Shown piece by piece: positions 13,891-23,693 of a DNA stretch of 64,000 nucleotides. The notes beneath the pieces were generated by a model. It ran no database searches and was not told where the DNA came from. It saw nothing but the letters and a program-made list of their open reading frames with translations. Position 1 is the stretch's first letter. Every line of letters begins with the position of its first letter. The position numbers were made by a program, and so were the translations under genes. The stretch is taken from contig NC_088775.1 of NCBI RefSeq assembly GCF_954871325.1, positions 54,661,561 to 54,725,560 of the forward strand. Reading direction: 5' to 3'. Origin of the DNA: Gordionus sp. m RMFG-2023. Lineage: Eukaryota; Nematomorpha; Gordioida; Chordodea; Parachordodidae.

Positions 13891-13947
13891 TTTCTATTTC
13901 TGAATTAAGAGGAGATGTATAGAAATCATTTGATATGTTGGGAGCAT
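13891..13947 (-). CDS. MULE transposase, 57-nt exon with YTSPL motif
   Basis: Between TATAG and GTAATA; 57 nt; encodes APNISNDFYTSPLNSEIE. It joins in phase to exons on both sides. YTSPL is repeated in the next exon upstream (AYTSPLCSY), so these exons are probably duplicates of one another. Confidence 0.65.
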
Positions 13948-13989
13948 CTATATTTTATAGATTAAATTGATTTGTTATAAAAATGTTAC

Positions 13990-14064
13990 TTTGAAAATCA
14001 GGAATATATGGGGAGATATATGAGCAAAGAGGGGATGTGTAAGCTGAATGACTTTGAGTATAAC
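13990..14064 (-). CDS. MULE transposase, 75-nt exon
   Basis: Between AAAATAG and GTAACA; encodes YTQSHSAYTSPLCSYIS followed by PYIPDFQ. Rich in Ser, Tyr and Pro with no domain I recognise. Phase agrees with both neighbours. Confidence 0.65.
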
Positions 14065-14142
14065 CTATTTTAAAATTTGTGTTTAGATAATGGTTATAGT
14101 ACCTAAAATTATAATATTTATTTAAGATTTATAATTTTTAAC

Positions 14143-14199
14143 TTGGATTTGAGAGGGTCAAGGATTCTCCATGAGATTGAGAAGATATTTGAGATACAT
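14143..14199 (-). CDS. MULE transposase, 57-nt exon (source of the 100-bp array)
   Basis: Between TTTAG and GTTAAA; 57 nt; encodes VSQISSQSHGESLTLSNP. The same 57-nt sequence with ~43 bp of flanking intron is the unit of the array at 14387-15498, which runs in the opposite orientation. The weak GTTAAA donor is shared by the array units. Confidence 0.6.
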
Positions 14200-14251
14200 C
14201 TAAATGATTTTGAGTTTATTATTTTATAATTATGTAATAAAATATTTTTAC

Positions 14252-14308
14252 CTTGAAAATTTGATCTCAGTTGTTCTAAGATAATGTTTGATGATAAAGG
14301 TGAAACAT
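14252..14308 (-). CDS. MULE transposase, 57-nt exon
   Basis: Between ATTTTAG and GTAAAA; 57 nt; encodes VSPLSSNIILEQLRSNFQ. Phase fits the next exon (G+AT gives Asp). An upstream piece around 14320-14410 may be an additional exon but overlaps the start of the array. Confidence 0.6.
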
Positions 14309-14368
14309 CTAAAATATAATGATATATAATTACAATTAAGTTTTACTTTGAATTGGTTTACAAGTGTC
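14300..14368. repeat. Direct repeat, left copy flanking the 100-bp array
   Basis: About 69 bp beginning 'aggtgaaacatctaaaata' and ending 'gaattggtttacaagt' recurs at 15499-15567 with two or so mismatches. The pair brackets the array, as if the array arose inside, or was inserted along with, a duplicated piece of intron. Confidence 0.8.
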
Positions 14369-14386
14369 TAATAAACTCAAAATCAT

Positions 14387-15498
14387 ATAGATGTAATCAA
14401 ACATCTTCTCAATCTCATGGAGAATACTTGGCCCTCTCAAATCCAAGTTAAAAATTATAAATAATATTAATTAACTATAAATTAAATAGATGTATCTCAA
14501 ATATCTTCTCAATCTCATGGAGAATCCTTGACCCTATCAAATCCAAGTTAAAAATTATAAATAATATTAATTAACTATAAATTAAATAGATGTATCTCAA
14601 ATATCTTCTCAATCTCATGGAGAATCCTTGACCCTGTCAAATCCAAGTTAAAAATTATAAATCATATTAATTAACTATAAATTAAATAGATGTATCTCAA
14701 ATATCTTCTCAATCTCATGGAGAATCCTTGACCCTCTCAAATCCAAGTTAAAAAATATAAATAATATTAATTAACTATAAATTAATCTCAAATATCTTCT
14801 CAATCTCATGGATAATCCTTGATCCTCTCAAATCCAAGTTAAAAATTATAAATAATATTAATTAACTATAAATTAAATAGATGTATCTCAAATATCTTCT
14901 CAATCTCATGGATAATCCTTGACCCTCTCAAATCCAAGTTAAAAATTATATATAATATTAATTAACTATAAATTAATAGATGTATCTCAAATATCTTCTT
15001 AATCTCATGGAGAATCCTTGACCCTATCAAATCCAAGTTAAAAATTATAAATAATATTAATTAACTATAAATTAAATAGATGTATCTCAAATATCTTCTC
15101 AATCTCATGGAGAATCCTTGACCCTATCAAATCCAAGTTAAAAATTATAAATAATATTAATTAACTATAAATTAAATAGATGTATCTCAAATATCTCCTC
15201 AATCTCATGGAGAATCCTTGACCCTCTCAAGTCCAAGTTAAAAATTATAAATCATATTAATTAATTATAAATTAAATAGATGTATCTCAAATATTTTCTC
15301 AATCTCATGGAGAATCCTTGACCCTCTCATATCCAAGTTAAAAATTATAAATCATATGAATTAACTATAAATTAAATAGATGTATCTCAAATATCTTCTT
15401 AATCTCATGGAGAATCCTTGACCCTCTCAAATCCAAGTTAAAAATTATAAATCATATTAAATAACTATAAATTAAATAGATGTATCTCAAATATTTAA
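14387..15498 (+). repeat. 100-bp tandem array, each unit shaped like exon plus intron
   Basis: The box 'agaatccttg' (or a close variant) recurs at 14421, 14521, 14621, 14721, 14812, 14912, 15011, 15111, 15211, 15311 and 15411: eleven units, nearly all exactly 100 bp, plus a partial one. Each unit is 57 nt with an open frame (VSQISSQSHGESLTLSNP) followed by 43 nt that begins GTTAAA and ends AAATAG. Two units carry TAA in the frame; one has lost 9 bp. The unit matches the MULE exon at 14143-14199 but lies inverted to it, so in the transposase transcript it would be antisense and could pair with that exon. Confidence 0.85.
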
Positions 15499-15567
15499 AG
15501 GTGAAACATCTAAAATATAATAATATATAATTACAATTAAGTTTTATTTTGAATTGGTTTACAAGTA
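15499..15567. repeat. Direct repeat, right copy flanking the 100-bp array
   Basis: Near-identical to 14300-14368; see that entry. Confidence 0.8.
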
Positions 15568-15616
15568 AAAAAATTTAAATGTAAATAAAATTTTCATATC
15601 TATAAATTATACATAC

Positions 15617-15682
15617 TTTAATATCTAATTTCCTAAGCTTAAGTAAATTATTTATGTTTTCTGCTACGGTTTGAATCTTCAT
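15617..15682 (-). CDS. MULE transposase, first exon
   Basis: ATG at 15680-15682, then KIQTVAENINNLLKLRKLDIK, ending at a strong donor GTATGT (15611-15616). It is the first Met after stops upstream and is the likely start of the transposase. Intron 1 contains the 100-bp array. How this phase-0 exon joins the phase-1 exons downstream is unclear because the array has disturbed the intermediate sequence. Confidence 0.55.
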
Positions 15683-16711
15683 TTTTTAAATAAAACACTA
15701 GTAGACATCTTTGGGATTTTCACTGGTAACAAAATTGGGAACATCCCATTTTTTAGCGATTTTTCGTTTAGCGATTTTTCGTTTAGCGATTTAGAACCGA
15801 TCCCATAATTACTATTAATAGATCCATAAAATTACTAAATAAATAATATACAATAATTTTTTATAAAGTGTGTAACTTTAATTTATTTATCTTAATAAAT
15901 GTAAAATATAATTTTCAAATTATTGATAAAATTAAATTATAAATTAAATTAATATGATTAATGCACAAACATTGGAATATTATGAGTCGTAGTACAATAT
16001 ATCTAATTTTATATATCGTATGACAATCCAATAACATTTACCAATAGTGAATTAAATATTTAACAGAAGACCATAAAATATTGATAAGGACAGCAGAAAA
16101 TATCTTTTAAAGAATGTAATTGAAATAAATATTTCTATATTTGAGTAGCGTCAATATCTAATAAGGTGCATCCATTGTGAGATGAATAATATGATGATTA
16201 AATTTAATATCATTTTTTTATAAATAGATGAAAGAATTGAATGCAAATTGTTGCTTATATTTATTATCAAAAACATTGATTAGTAAAGTTTATTAAATTT
16301 TAAGTGTAATACATTCTATAACTATCAATTATATGTAAAGTGACATTTTACCTAATATTTTGTAACTAATTCTATATAATAGAGGAATATTAACTATCTC
16401 TACTAACTTTCTATAAAGAAATTTCTTCTACTTGTTCGGAATATCCATTTTTTTGTATTATTGTGTATAAATGTAATTTATTATATTTTATATAAATTAT
16501 AAAAATATATTACCTATATGTTTCAAGCATATTTTTTGATATAATCTCTTAACCAATTTCTTATATTTAAAGAAAGATAATATTTTTAAATGTTAAAATT
16601 AATCTCCTATCTTGTGTAAAAACGTTATTCTATGCACACTTGCGTTTTAAATATGTATAATATAGCAATTGAAACTAATCCTTAGGTAGAGTACATGTCT
16701 ACAGTCATAAT
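15683..16711. other. Intergenic AT-rich DNA
   Basis: No gene seen. 15755-15805 holds three spaced copies of 'TTTAGCGATTT' ending 'TTTAGAACCG', inverted relative to similar words at 375-415. Confidence 0.5.
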
Positions 16712-16934
16712 TAATGTTCTTAAATGGCTCATTATGAGCCAATTTTTTAAAACGGCTAACTCAATATTTTAGCCAGAAAAATATTATCTGAGTCTCGAGA
16801 TTTCGTTAATATATGTCTAGACCTTTGTTCCTTTTGTGAGTAAAATCTTCAGGCTTGCGTAATATTTTTCTGGATGAAATATTGAGTTAGCCGTTTTTAA
16901 AAATCGGCTCAAAACGAGCTGTTTAACAACACTA
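16712..16934. mobile_element. hAT-type MITE with 8-bp target duplication
   Basis: A 223-bp foldback element. Left end 'TAATGTTCTTAAATGGCTC', right end 'GAGCTGTTTAACAACACTA', with inverted arms that include 'ACGGCTAACTCAATATTT'. GTCATAAT directly flanks both sides (16704-16711 and 16935-16942), an 8-bp duplication typical of hAT elements. Related ends occur at ~26440-26590, 27303, 27835-28030, 30290-30376 and 49738-49912. Confidence 0.88.
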
Positions 16935-16942
16935 GTCATAAT

Positions 16943-18043
16943 TGTCAGTTTTGTGTCAATCATGCTATCAAATATTTTGCAGTTTTCTTATTAATTTGTT
17001 ATAATTTATTTCATTCTTCTTATAAATTTTATATATTTATTCATAAATTTACAAATCTCCGGAGAATAAATTTTGATTTATTTTTGCCTAGTTGCAATAA
17101 ATATTTATTTGACAATCAGACAAGCCAAAAAACATGTTCGTTCAAAGTAATGATTTGATTACATCATGATTATAAATTTGATTATGTTTTTTTTATTTTA
17201 GTATCATTTAAAAATTAATTATTAACATAAATTTTTTTTCAACATTTTTATGGGTTGCCATTATTAACATTTGACCTACATTTTTTAAAAGAAGATCTAT
17301 CATCTATGTGTGGATAGATTGTTATATTAAATCACAACAAATGGCTATAGTAAAAATACCTTTGGTTTTCAAAGGGTATATACCAATTAAATTGATCCCA
17401 AAAAATTTTCTCCAATAATAACAAGTAATGAGGTGCTTCCTCAATACATTGTTGCTGTTGTCTATATTAAAATATGCAACATCAAAATTTTTTACTTTTA
17501 TATTAGATTTTAAGTGTAGATTGTTTTTAATTTACAGGTTAAAATGTTAATGATATTAGTTTATAGAATTTTGTAATCTATCATATAGGTCTGCTAAGCC
17601 TGGCCTGTTACTTTTGCACATGTTTCCTGGCCCAGCTTTTGAAATTTGCCTGGCCTGGCCCGTTTTAATTTAGGAATTGTCAGACCCAGCTCAATTAAAT
17701 TTTACAAAAATTCTGCCCAGGCTTGATACATTTTTTTTAAAAAATTTTGTGGCCATCACATTTTTAATATGTATATAATTTTTTTCCTACCAATTAAGGC
17801 TTTAATATATCTTATCTATTGCTATCTATTTATATAACAACCATTTTATAAATCAATTGTGTTCCATACCTATATTGCTAGGCTATGCTGATCGTCAATA
17901 TTGGATTTGGACCAATATTTCACGTTTTTTAAAAATATCAGATAAGGCCTATATTTTCAAAAAACTGATTTGATATTTTTATTGTTTTTGGTTATATCAT
18001 GATAGTATATAAATATATAATTAACACCTTTAATTTTATATAT
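16943..18043. other. Intergenic, one low-complexity transposon-like patch
   Basis: No gene seen. 17585-17760 alternates GC words (CCTGGCC, CCCAGC) with A/T runs, a pattern shared with hAT ends elsewhere in the window (35377, 44934, 54440). Confidence 0.4.
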
Positions 18044-19599
18044 GGGTCATTCCATGTCAAATCGACCAAAAAAAACGAGATTTTTGGATGACCATCTTTA
18101 AAATGAATGAAACTTGGCATGATAATTATCTATTAAGTATATTTTAGTAAATTCAAAATTTTAGAGTGCTAACTTACCTGATCCAAAGATATACACCTTC
18201 AAAGTCAAAAATCGTGCAATGCATGATTTCATTAAATCTTGTTTTTTTTTAAAAATACTTAAGATAGAGTTATATATATTATATCATTTTATAGCCCTTA
18301 AAATTTTACATTGGAAAATATCAAAAAATATTAAAAAATTGCAATTGTTTTCTTATTTATGGCAAAATAAAAAATTAACATTTTTAGGAAGGGATTTTTT
18401 TTGGGTGTTTATATTCTCTAAAAATGTTTATTAACTTTATATTAAACTATTTAATAAAAAATCTCGATAGCCATTTTTGTTTAATTTTTTTAATAATATG
18501 AATAAAAAAAGATAATATAGATGGCGTTATATTAGTTTTTTTATAATATAATATTTTTAATAATATGAATTGTATTGTTATTAAAATTAAAAAATCAATT
18601 GAGTATAACCAATATGATGTCCTGGTGTGATATGTAAGCAGTCAGCCCATAGAGATAAGATGATTATTAGGACACTATATTGTAAAATAAACATATTTTA
18701 AAATATCATATTCAAACTATTATAAACACATCTCTTATTTTTATCGTATTCCATTTTGCGCTTATTAATAAAAATTCCTGAGGCCATTATTTGTAGATAT
18801 ATCCTTACACTGTTATGGATCTACTATCGTTATTTTTTTGACCAATCAATTCAGCAAAAAGCCAGGTAAAATATATTGCCGCTCTGATGGATTAGCTGCA
18901 CAATAAAAACAGGAAAAAATTTATAAATCTGTGTTATCATGAATCCGATTTTGGTGAAGCAGCTGAATGGCCTTTTGAGATACATCCCATAATAAAGGTC
19001 CATATGACGGCATTGACAGAACATTAAAAAGATTAGTTGTTCAAGCTTAGTGCGCCAGTTTTAGACACATTTTAACACCAGTTGATTTGTATCATTTGCA
19101 AAACAAAACATGCCATCAGTAAATTATACATAATACAATTTAAAATAGATTTAAAAATACATGCTGTATTTCCTTTGAATTTAAGTAAACTTAAAATATA
19201 TTCATATACAAAGGACTTTCAAAACATTAGCTCAAATGCCGATAATTTGTCTTTAGCCAATAGGATTCGTAACATGTATTTATACAATTTTTGGTGATTA
19301 GCCACAGTACTAAAAATGAATTACTGAGGAGATATATAGTTCCTTTTTACATCCCCATGGACCATCACCATCCTTATTTTACCCTACAATTAAGGAAAAG
19401 ATATGGTTGCCCATTAATCAAATAATAACATCGACCAGGGTTGCCAGGTCAAAATTTTCAAATTGTGGGAGAAATTCGGTATTTTGTGGGATATAAAAAT
19501 TGTGGGAGAAATATGAAAATTGCTAAAAAAATAATTTTACGGGGCCGGGATTTAGAATTGACTTAGTTATCCGCTTATTATTTTTTATAAATATAAAAT

Positions 19600-19775
19600 C
19601 GAATCTATTTTCCAAAATAAAATAGGTAATTATTTTTCAAAATAAAATAGCCAACTATTTTTCAAAATAAAATAGTCAACTATTTTTCAAAATAAAATAG
19701 CCAACTATTTTTCAAAATAAAATAGGTAACTATTTTCCAAAATAAAATACGCAACTATTTTTCAAAATAGGTAAT
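19600..19775. repeat. 25-bp tandem repeat near the hAT left end
   Basis: About seven copies of 'ACTATTTTTCAAAATAAAAT' plus five bases; copies start at 19631, 19656, 19681 and so on. Each unit is self-complementary (CTATTTT/AAAATAG), so the array could fold. Such subterminal repeats often bind hAT transposase; that role is inference. Confidence 0.85.
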
Positions 19776-21091
19776 TATAGTACGACACAAAATTTCTTAA
19801 ATACTATCTTTATTATTAAAATAGATTTATTATAATATATTAATTTTGTTTAAAAATAATAACCAACGAACTTTTTTAAATACAAAAGAATGTAAACAAG
19901 ATAAAATTTTATTAAAAAATTGTAATTTTACAATGTAAAAAAGTATATTTTATATTAATGTATAAATAAGATTTTATAAAAAAACCAACAATTTTAAATT
20001 TACAATGTAAAAAATATATAATCAGTGCGGGTAAGTTGTTCTACAGTATTTAGTTAATACAATGGGGGAAGGGAATATGATATTTTGAGGCATCAAAAAT
20101 CTTCAAAGCATAAATCAGTACAGGGCAGTCCATCAACATCTATTGCAAAACAAAAATATTCTTCAAAAATAAGAAATAATACAGATGCAACTACAGTTGT
20201 GGAAATGGTAAATACCTATCATGCAGTATAACATTCAGAGAGCTACTTAACATCACAATGTTGGTAGAATCTTTCCCCATAATATTTAACGACTAATATA
20301 AATGAAAAGTATACTTTGTAGAACACAAATGAGCAAGGCTATCATCAATGTTTTAGGATATAAATCCAGAAGGTCAATTCTTGACGATTTGAAAGATGTG
20401 CAAACATATGCAATTCTAACAGAATATCAAAACATTTCCCTTGATCCTCCCCTATTTCAACAAAATTAATGTCATTTCAATAAAACTATTAAAAAATTTT
20501 TCTCCAGATATGAAATATCCAAAGACATAGCTAACCATATATAATGGTAAATATGGCAGATTTGACATTACCAATGAATTGCATGGCAGCTTTCTGATCT
20601 GATAATTCCTCAGTGTATTTACAGAATTGATTCAGCATAATGTTGGTTGACAGGTTCCTCCTAATACGCGCCATCGTAAAATTTTAAAATTTTACAAACC
20701 TTTAAAAAATAAATAAATTATAAAAGCTGTCCTAATATTTTGGAAAAAATTTTCAAAAATAAATGGCAGAAGTATATTTAGAAATTTTACATAAAGGAAA
20801 TCTACTATATGCTGTTAATATGCAGTTGCAATCAGAAGAATATAATTTAATAAAGGTTCACTAAATTATGCTGCAGAAATACCAAAGTAAGAATATTATT
20901 ACTATTATCGGATAATTATTAATAAGATTTAATATGATGTCATGTTTGAGGAGATTGTAATGCTTCTTTATTTTTATTATTTGCCAAAATATTCAAAATA
21001 TTAATTTTACAATGTAAAAAATAAATTTATTTGATTTTATGCAAATGTATAAATAAGATTTTATAAAATATAGAAAGTCAAATAGTTATAG

Positions 21092-21874
21092 TTAATTATA
21101 TTTTATTTGAGATTTTAATAATGGAACTAAACGTTTACCGTCGTTATTAAGATATTTATAAAATTCCTGGCATGACATTTTATAATTTTGTTTAACCATT
21201 AACTTGGCCTCTAATGTTGTTAAAGCAATTCGATTTCTCTCCTTTCTCCAGGCAGTCCTCATCAGGCTAAAAATGCGCTCCGATGAGGCATTAGAATGAG
21301 GTAAGGAGAAAACATACTCGCAAATTTTTTCCAAGCATGGGGATTTATCGTTATTACAAAAAAATTCCACCCATTTCTCCTCTGCTTTTAGACCATCTAA
21401 CTTTAAGTATTCTGGCGAATCATAAAAAATGGAAAAAATTACAATCTCTTCAAACAAGGCTTCAATGTCTATCGGTAATTTTAATATATTTATTAAATTA
21501 CAAAAACCATCAAATGATGGTTTCTGTTCCAAGGTCATAATATTTAAACATTTGTAAATAGAGTTATTAAAATCAAATTTTGATTGTAAATATTCTAAAA
21601 TTGTCTTAATAAAAATATTTGCTTCATTTAAAAATGTATTAATTAGAGTATTATTTGAACATTTTAATATAATATTTTTAGCAATAGCGCCATAAAATTT
21701 ATTATCTATTTTTAACTGTAGAGATGAACAGAGCTGTAGCATGATTTTGTGAATCTTTATCAATAAAGAATCTTCTGATTGCAACTGAATATTAACTACA
21801 TGAAGTAGATTTCCTACATGTGAAACTAATCCCAAATATGCTTCTGACATTTCATCCTCGAAAAAATTTTTCAA
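21092..21874 (-). CDS. hAT transposase, C-terminal 260 aa
   Basis: The open frame covers the C-terminal half of a hAT transposase. Residues ~190-240 (LPHSNASSERIFSLMRTAWR, then RNRIALTTLEAKLMVKQNY) are the hAT dimerisation domain, whose consensus is P-x-S-x-x-x-S-E-R-x-F-S...R-N-R-L. The N-terminal BED finger and the catalytic Asp region are not in this frame, so the Met at 21874 is probably not the true start. Neighbouring fragments of the same protein lie in the opposite orientation within the same element. Confidence 0.85.
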   Translation of the reverse strand: MKNFFEDEMSEAYLGLVSHVGNLLHVVNIQLQSEDSLLIKIHKIMLQLCSSLQLKIDNKFYGAIAKNIILKCSNNTLINTFLNEANIFIKTILEYLQSKFDFNNSIYKCLNIMTLEQKPSFDGFCNLINILKLPIDIEALFEEIVIFSIFYDSPEYLKLDGLKAEEKWVEFFCNNDKSPCLEKICEYVFSLPHSNASSERIFSLMRTAWRKERNRIALTTLEAKLMVKQNYKMSCQEFYKYLNNDGKRLVPLLKSQIKYN

Positions 21875-22149
21875 AATTTTAGGACAGCTTTTAAAATCTT
21901 TATTTAAGAAGAATTTCTTTAAGGGTTCGTAAAATTTTAAAATTCTCTCGATGGCAGGTATAATATTTGGTAGATTGTCGTTTGTTATAACTGAGCTATT
22001 GTTGAATAATATATCAATTATATTTATAATCTTTTGCTTGACATATACTTTATGGAATAGTATAAAAGTAAGTAGTGAAAAATATTATTTAATCAATATT
22101 ATTCATCCTCTAACTTTATTTAAAAGAATTAGAGATTAGAATAATATCC

Positions 22150-22340
22150 ACTTCTAAAAGTTCTATTCTTCTAACACAAAAATTTTGAAAATGTCGAGTG
22201 GAGCACTGCAATTCTAGATAACGATATAAAATATATTAAGTAATTTAAAATATATTTATAATAATTATACATATTGTTCTAACTTCTATTCTTTCTAACA
22301 CAAAAATTTTGAAAATGTCGAGTGGAAAATTGGAGAATTT
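22150..22340. repeat. Two direct copies of a ~55-bp segment inside the hAT
   Basis: 'aacacaaaaattttgaaaat' followed by 'gtcgagtgga' occurs at ~22175 and ~22297, in each case after 'tctattctt'. A local duplication with no coding content. Confidence 0.6.
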
Positions 22341-23290
22341 TATGAAAAATACATTTTAGAGCGGAAAAATAAAATAAAAGAACTAGACATATTTTTCGAA
22401 TAAATATTTAAAATTTTTTTTAAAAATATAAAAATAATCAAATATTGTATCTCAAAATTATTATTTATATAATAAAAACATTAAAATGCTAAAAAAAAAA
22501 ATTGTGGGAGCTTTTTGTGGGAGATTTCTATTTGTGGGAGTGAGATGTATGTGGGTAAACTAAAAAATTGTGGGAGACTCCCACTGATGGGGGGAGACAT
22601 GGCAACCCTGACATCGACATATCTACAAATTGTCGCCTCAGGAAATTCTATTAATGAGCGCAAAATAGAAGATTAAAACAAGAAGTAATTTTTTTATAAA
22701 ATTTTAAAATATGTTTATTTTAAAATTTAGCGCTCTAATAACCATATCCATGTGGGCTGCTTCCTTACTTATTGCCTCAGGACATCATATTGATTATACT
22801 CAAACGATTTTTAAAATTTTAATACCAATAAAATACATATTTTTATTAAATATATTATATTATAAAATTTTTAATATAACGCCATCTATATTATCTTTTT
22901 TTATTTATAAAAATAATAAAAATTTTAATAAAATTAAAAAAACAAAAATGGCTATCGAGATTTTTTATTAAATAGTTTAATATAAAGGTTATAAACATTT
23001 TTAGAGAATATTAACACCCAAAAATATCTCTTCCTAACAATGTTAATTTTTTTATTTTACCTCACCTAGATTTTTTAATTTCTATGTAAAAATTTAAGGG
23101 CTATAAAATAATATATTATTTGTAACTCTATCTATTTTTTAAAAAAGCGATTCGACTTTGAAGGCGTATATCCTTGGATCTGGTTGAGCTCTCTAAGATT
23201 TGGATATTATTAACATTACAACATAAATAACTAACATGACAAGTTTTATTCATCTTTGAGAAGGTCGCCCGAATCACTGGTCGGTCATTA

Positions 23291-23693
23291 AATTACAATT
23301 AATATTTTAATTTTATATTTCAGTAATATCTATTATTTTATAAATGATTTTATAATAATATTAAATTCATAAAAGGAACTAAATACATTTAAAAAAATTG
23401 AATTAATTTAAAAGATAGAGTAGCTATAAATTAAAATTTTTTGTTATATCTGCAATAAGAAAATGGGTTAATGATGCAGAGTGTAACGTTATTGATTATT
23501 TATGTGTTTTATTAAAATATTAGATAGTGCTATTTTCTCCTTATATAAGAAAAAAGTTGATGATTTTGAGAAGCATATATGGCGTAGTCGTTTCAGTATG
23601 TATATCACAATTCAATGGTTCTGGTTTCAAATCCAGCAAGGGGCTTGTTTTTTTTCTTAAGCCAACTTGGTGGTTCCAGTGAACATGATATAT
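23291..23693. other. Short intergenic spacer between two long-TIR copies
   Basis: AT-rich, no gene. 23620-23660 holds 'GGTTCTGGTTTCAAATCCAG', which resembles a tRNA T-arm, but I could not fold a tRNA around it. Confidence 0.4.

Larger units (their letters stand above)
12060..15730 (-). mobile_element. FLYWCH-MULE (Mutator-like) DNA transposon, nearly whole but damaged
   Basis: The element carries one minus-strand transposase gene of at least nine exons (15682 to 12241), described piece by piece below. A 12-bp inverted word, GATTTTCACTGG, lies just outside both ends of the gene (near 12075 and 15715) and is my candidate for the terminal inverted repeats; longer TIRs or a 9-bp target duplication could not be made out. 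Two frameshifts are visible in the largest exon, and intron 1 holds a 100-bp tandem array. Confidence 0.75.
19436..22610 (-). mobile_element. hAT transposon, 3.2 kb, perfect 8-bp target duplication
   Basis: Termini CAGGGTTGCCAGG and CATGGCAACCCTG are hAT-type inverted ends. ACATCGAC flanks both sides (19428-19435 and 22611-22618). Subterminal 'attgtgggag' words repeat near both ends. The interior is scrambled. A transposase C-terminus is on the minus strand (21092-21874). A BED-finger-like N-terminal piece (RHQKSSKHK, ~20080-20230) and a second copy of the mid-region (~20764-20885, AVNMQLQSEE) are on the plus strand. A further minus-strand piece starts MARIRRNLSTNIM (~20676). The element therefore looks like a rearranged composite that cannot make its own transposase. 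Confidence 0.92.
18044..23290 (+). mobile_element. Long-TIR transposon, copy B, interrupted by a hAT
   Basis: Left end 'GGGTCATTCCATGTCAAATC' at 18044. The right arm (22619-23290) is its inverse, including 'TATATCCTTGGATCTGG' and a decayed 'GGTCGGTCATT' end. Arms are ~650-790 bp. The plus-strand interior (18860-19430 and, after the hAT, 22619-22680) is a decayed copy of the coding region in copy A: 'CGCTCTGATGGATTAGCTGCACAA' corresponds to the CSDGSAAQ motif. The hAT interrupts that coding region. Part of the coding 3' end is also present inverted in the left arm (18720-18833), as in copy A. Superfamily not recognised. Confidence 0.75.

Noticed and set aside
18219-18434. 71-codon frame, and similar ones at 22711-22971
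   Set aside because: Both lie in arms of the long-TIR element and read through AT-rich inverted repeat sequence shared by all copies; no protein-like conservation.
23600-23665. tRNA or SINE head around 'GGTTCTGGTTTCAAATCCAG'
   Set aside because: Only a T-arm-like hairpin is present; no D-arm or acceptor stem could be paired and no second copy was found.
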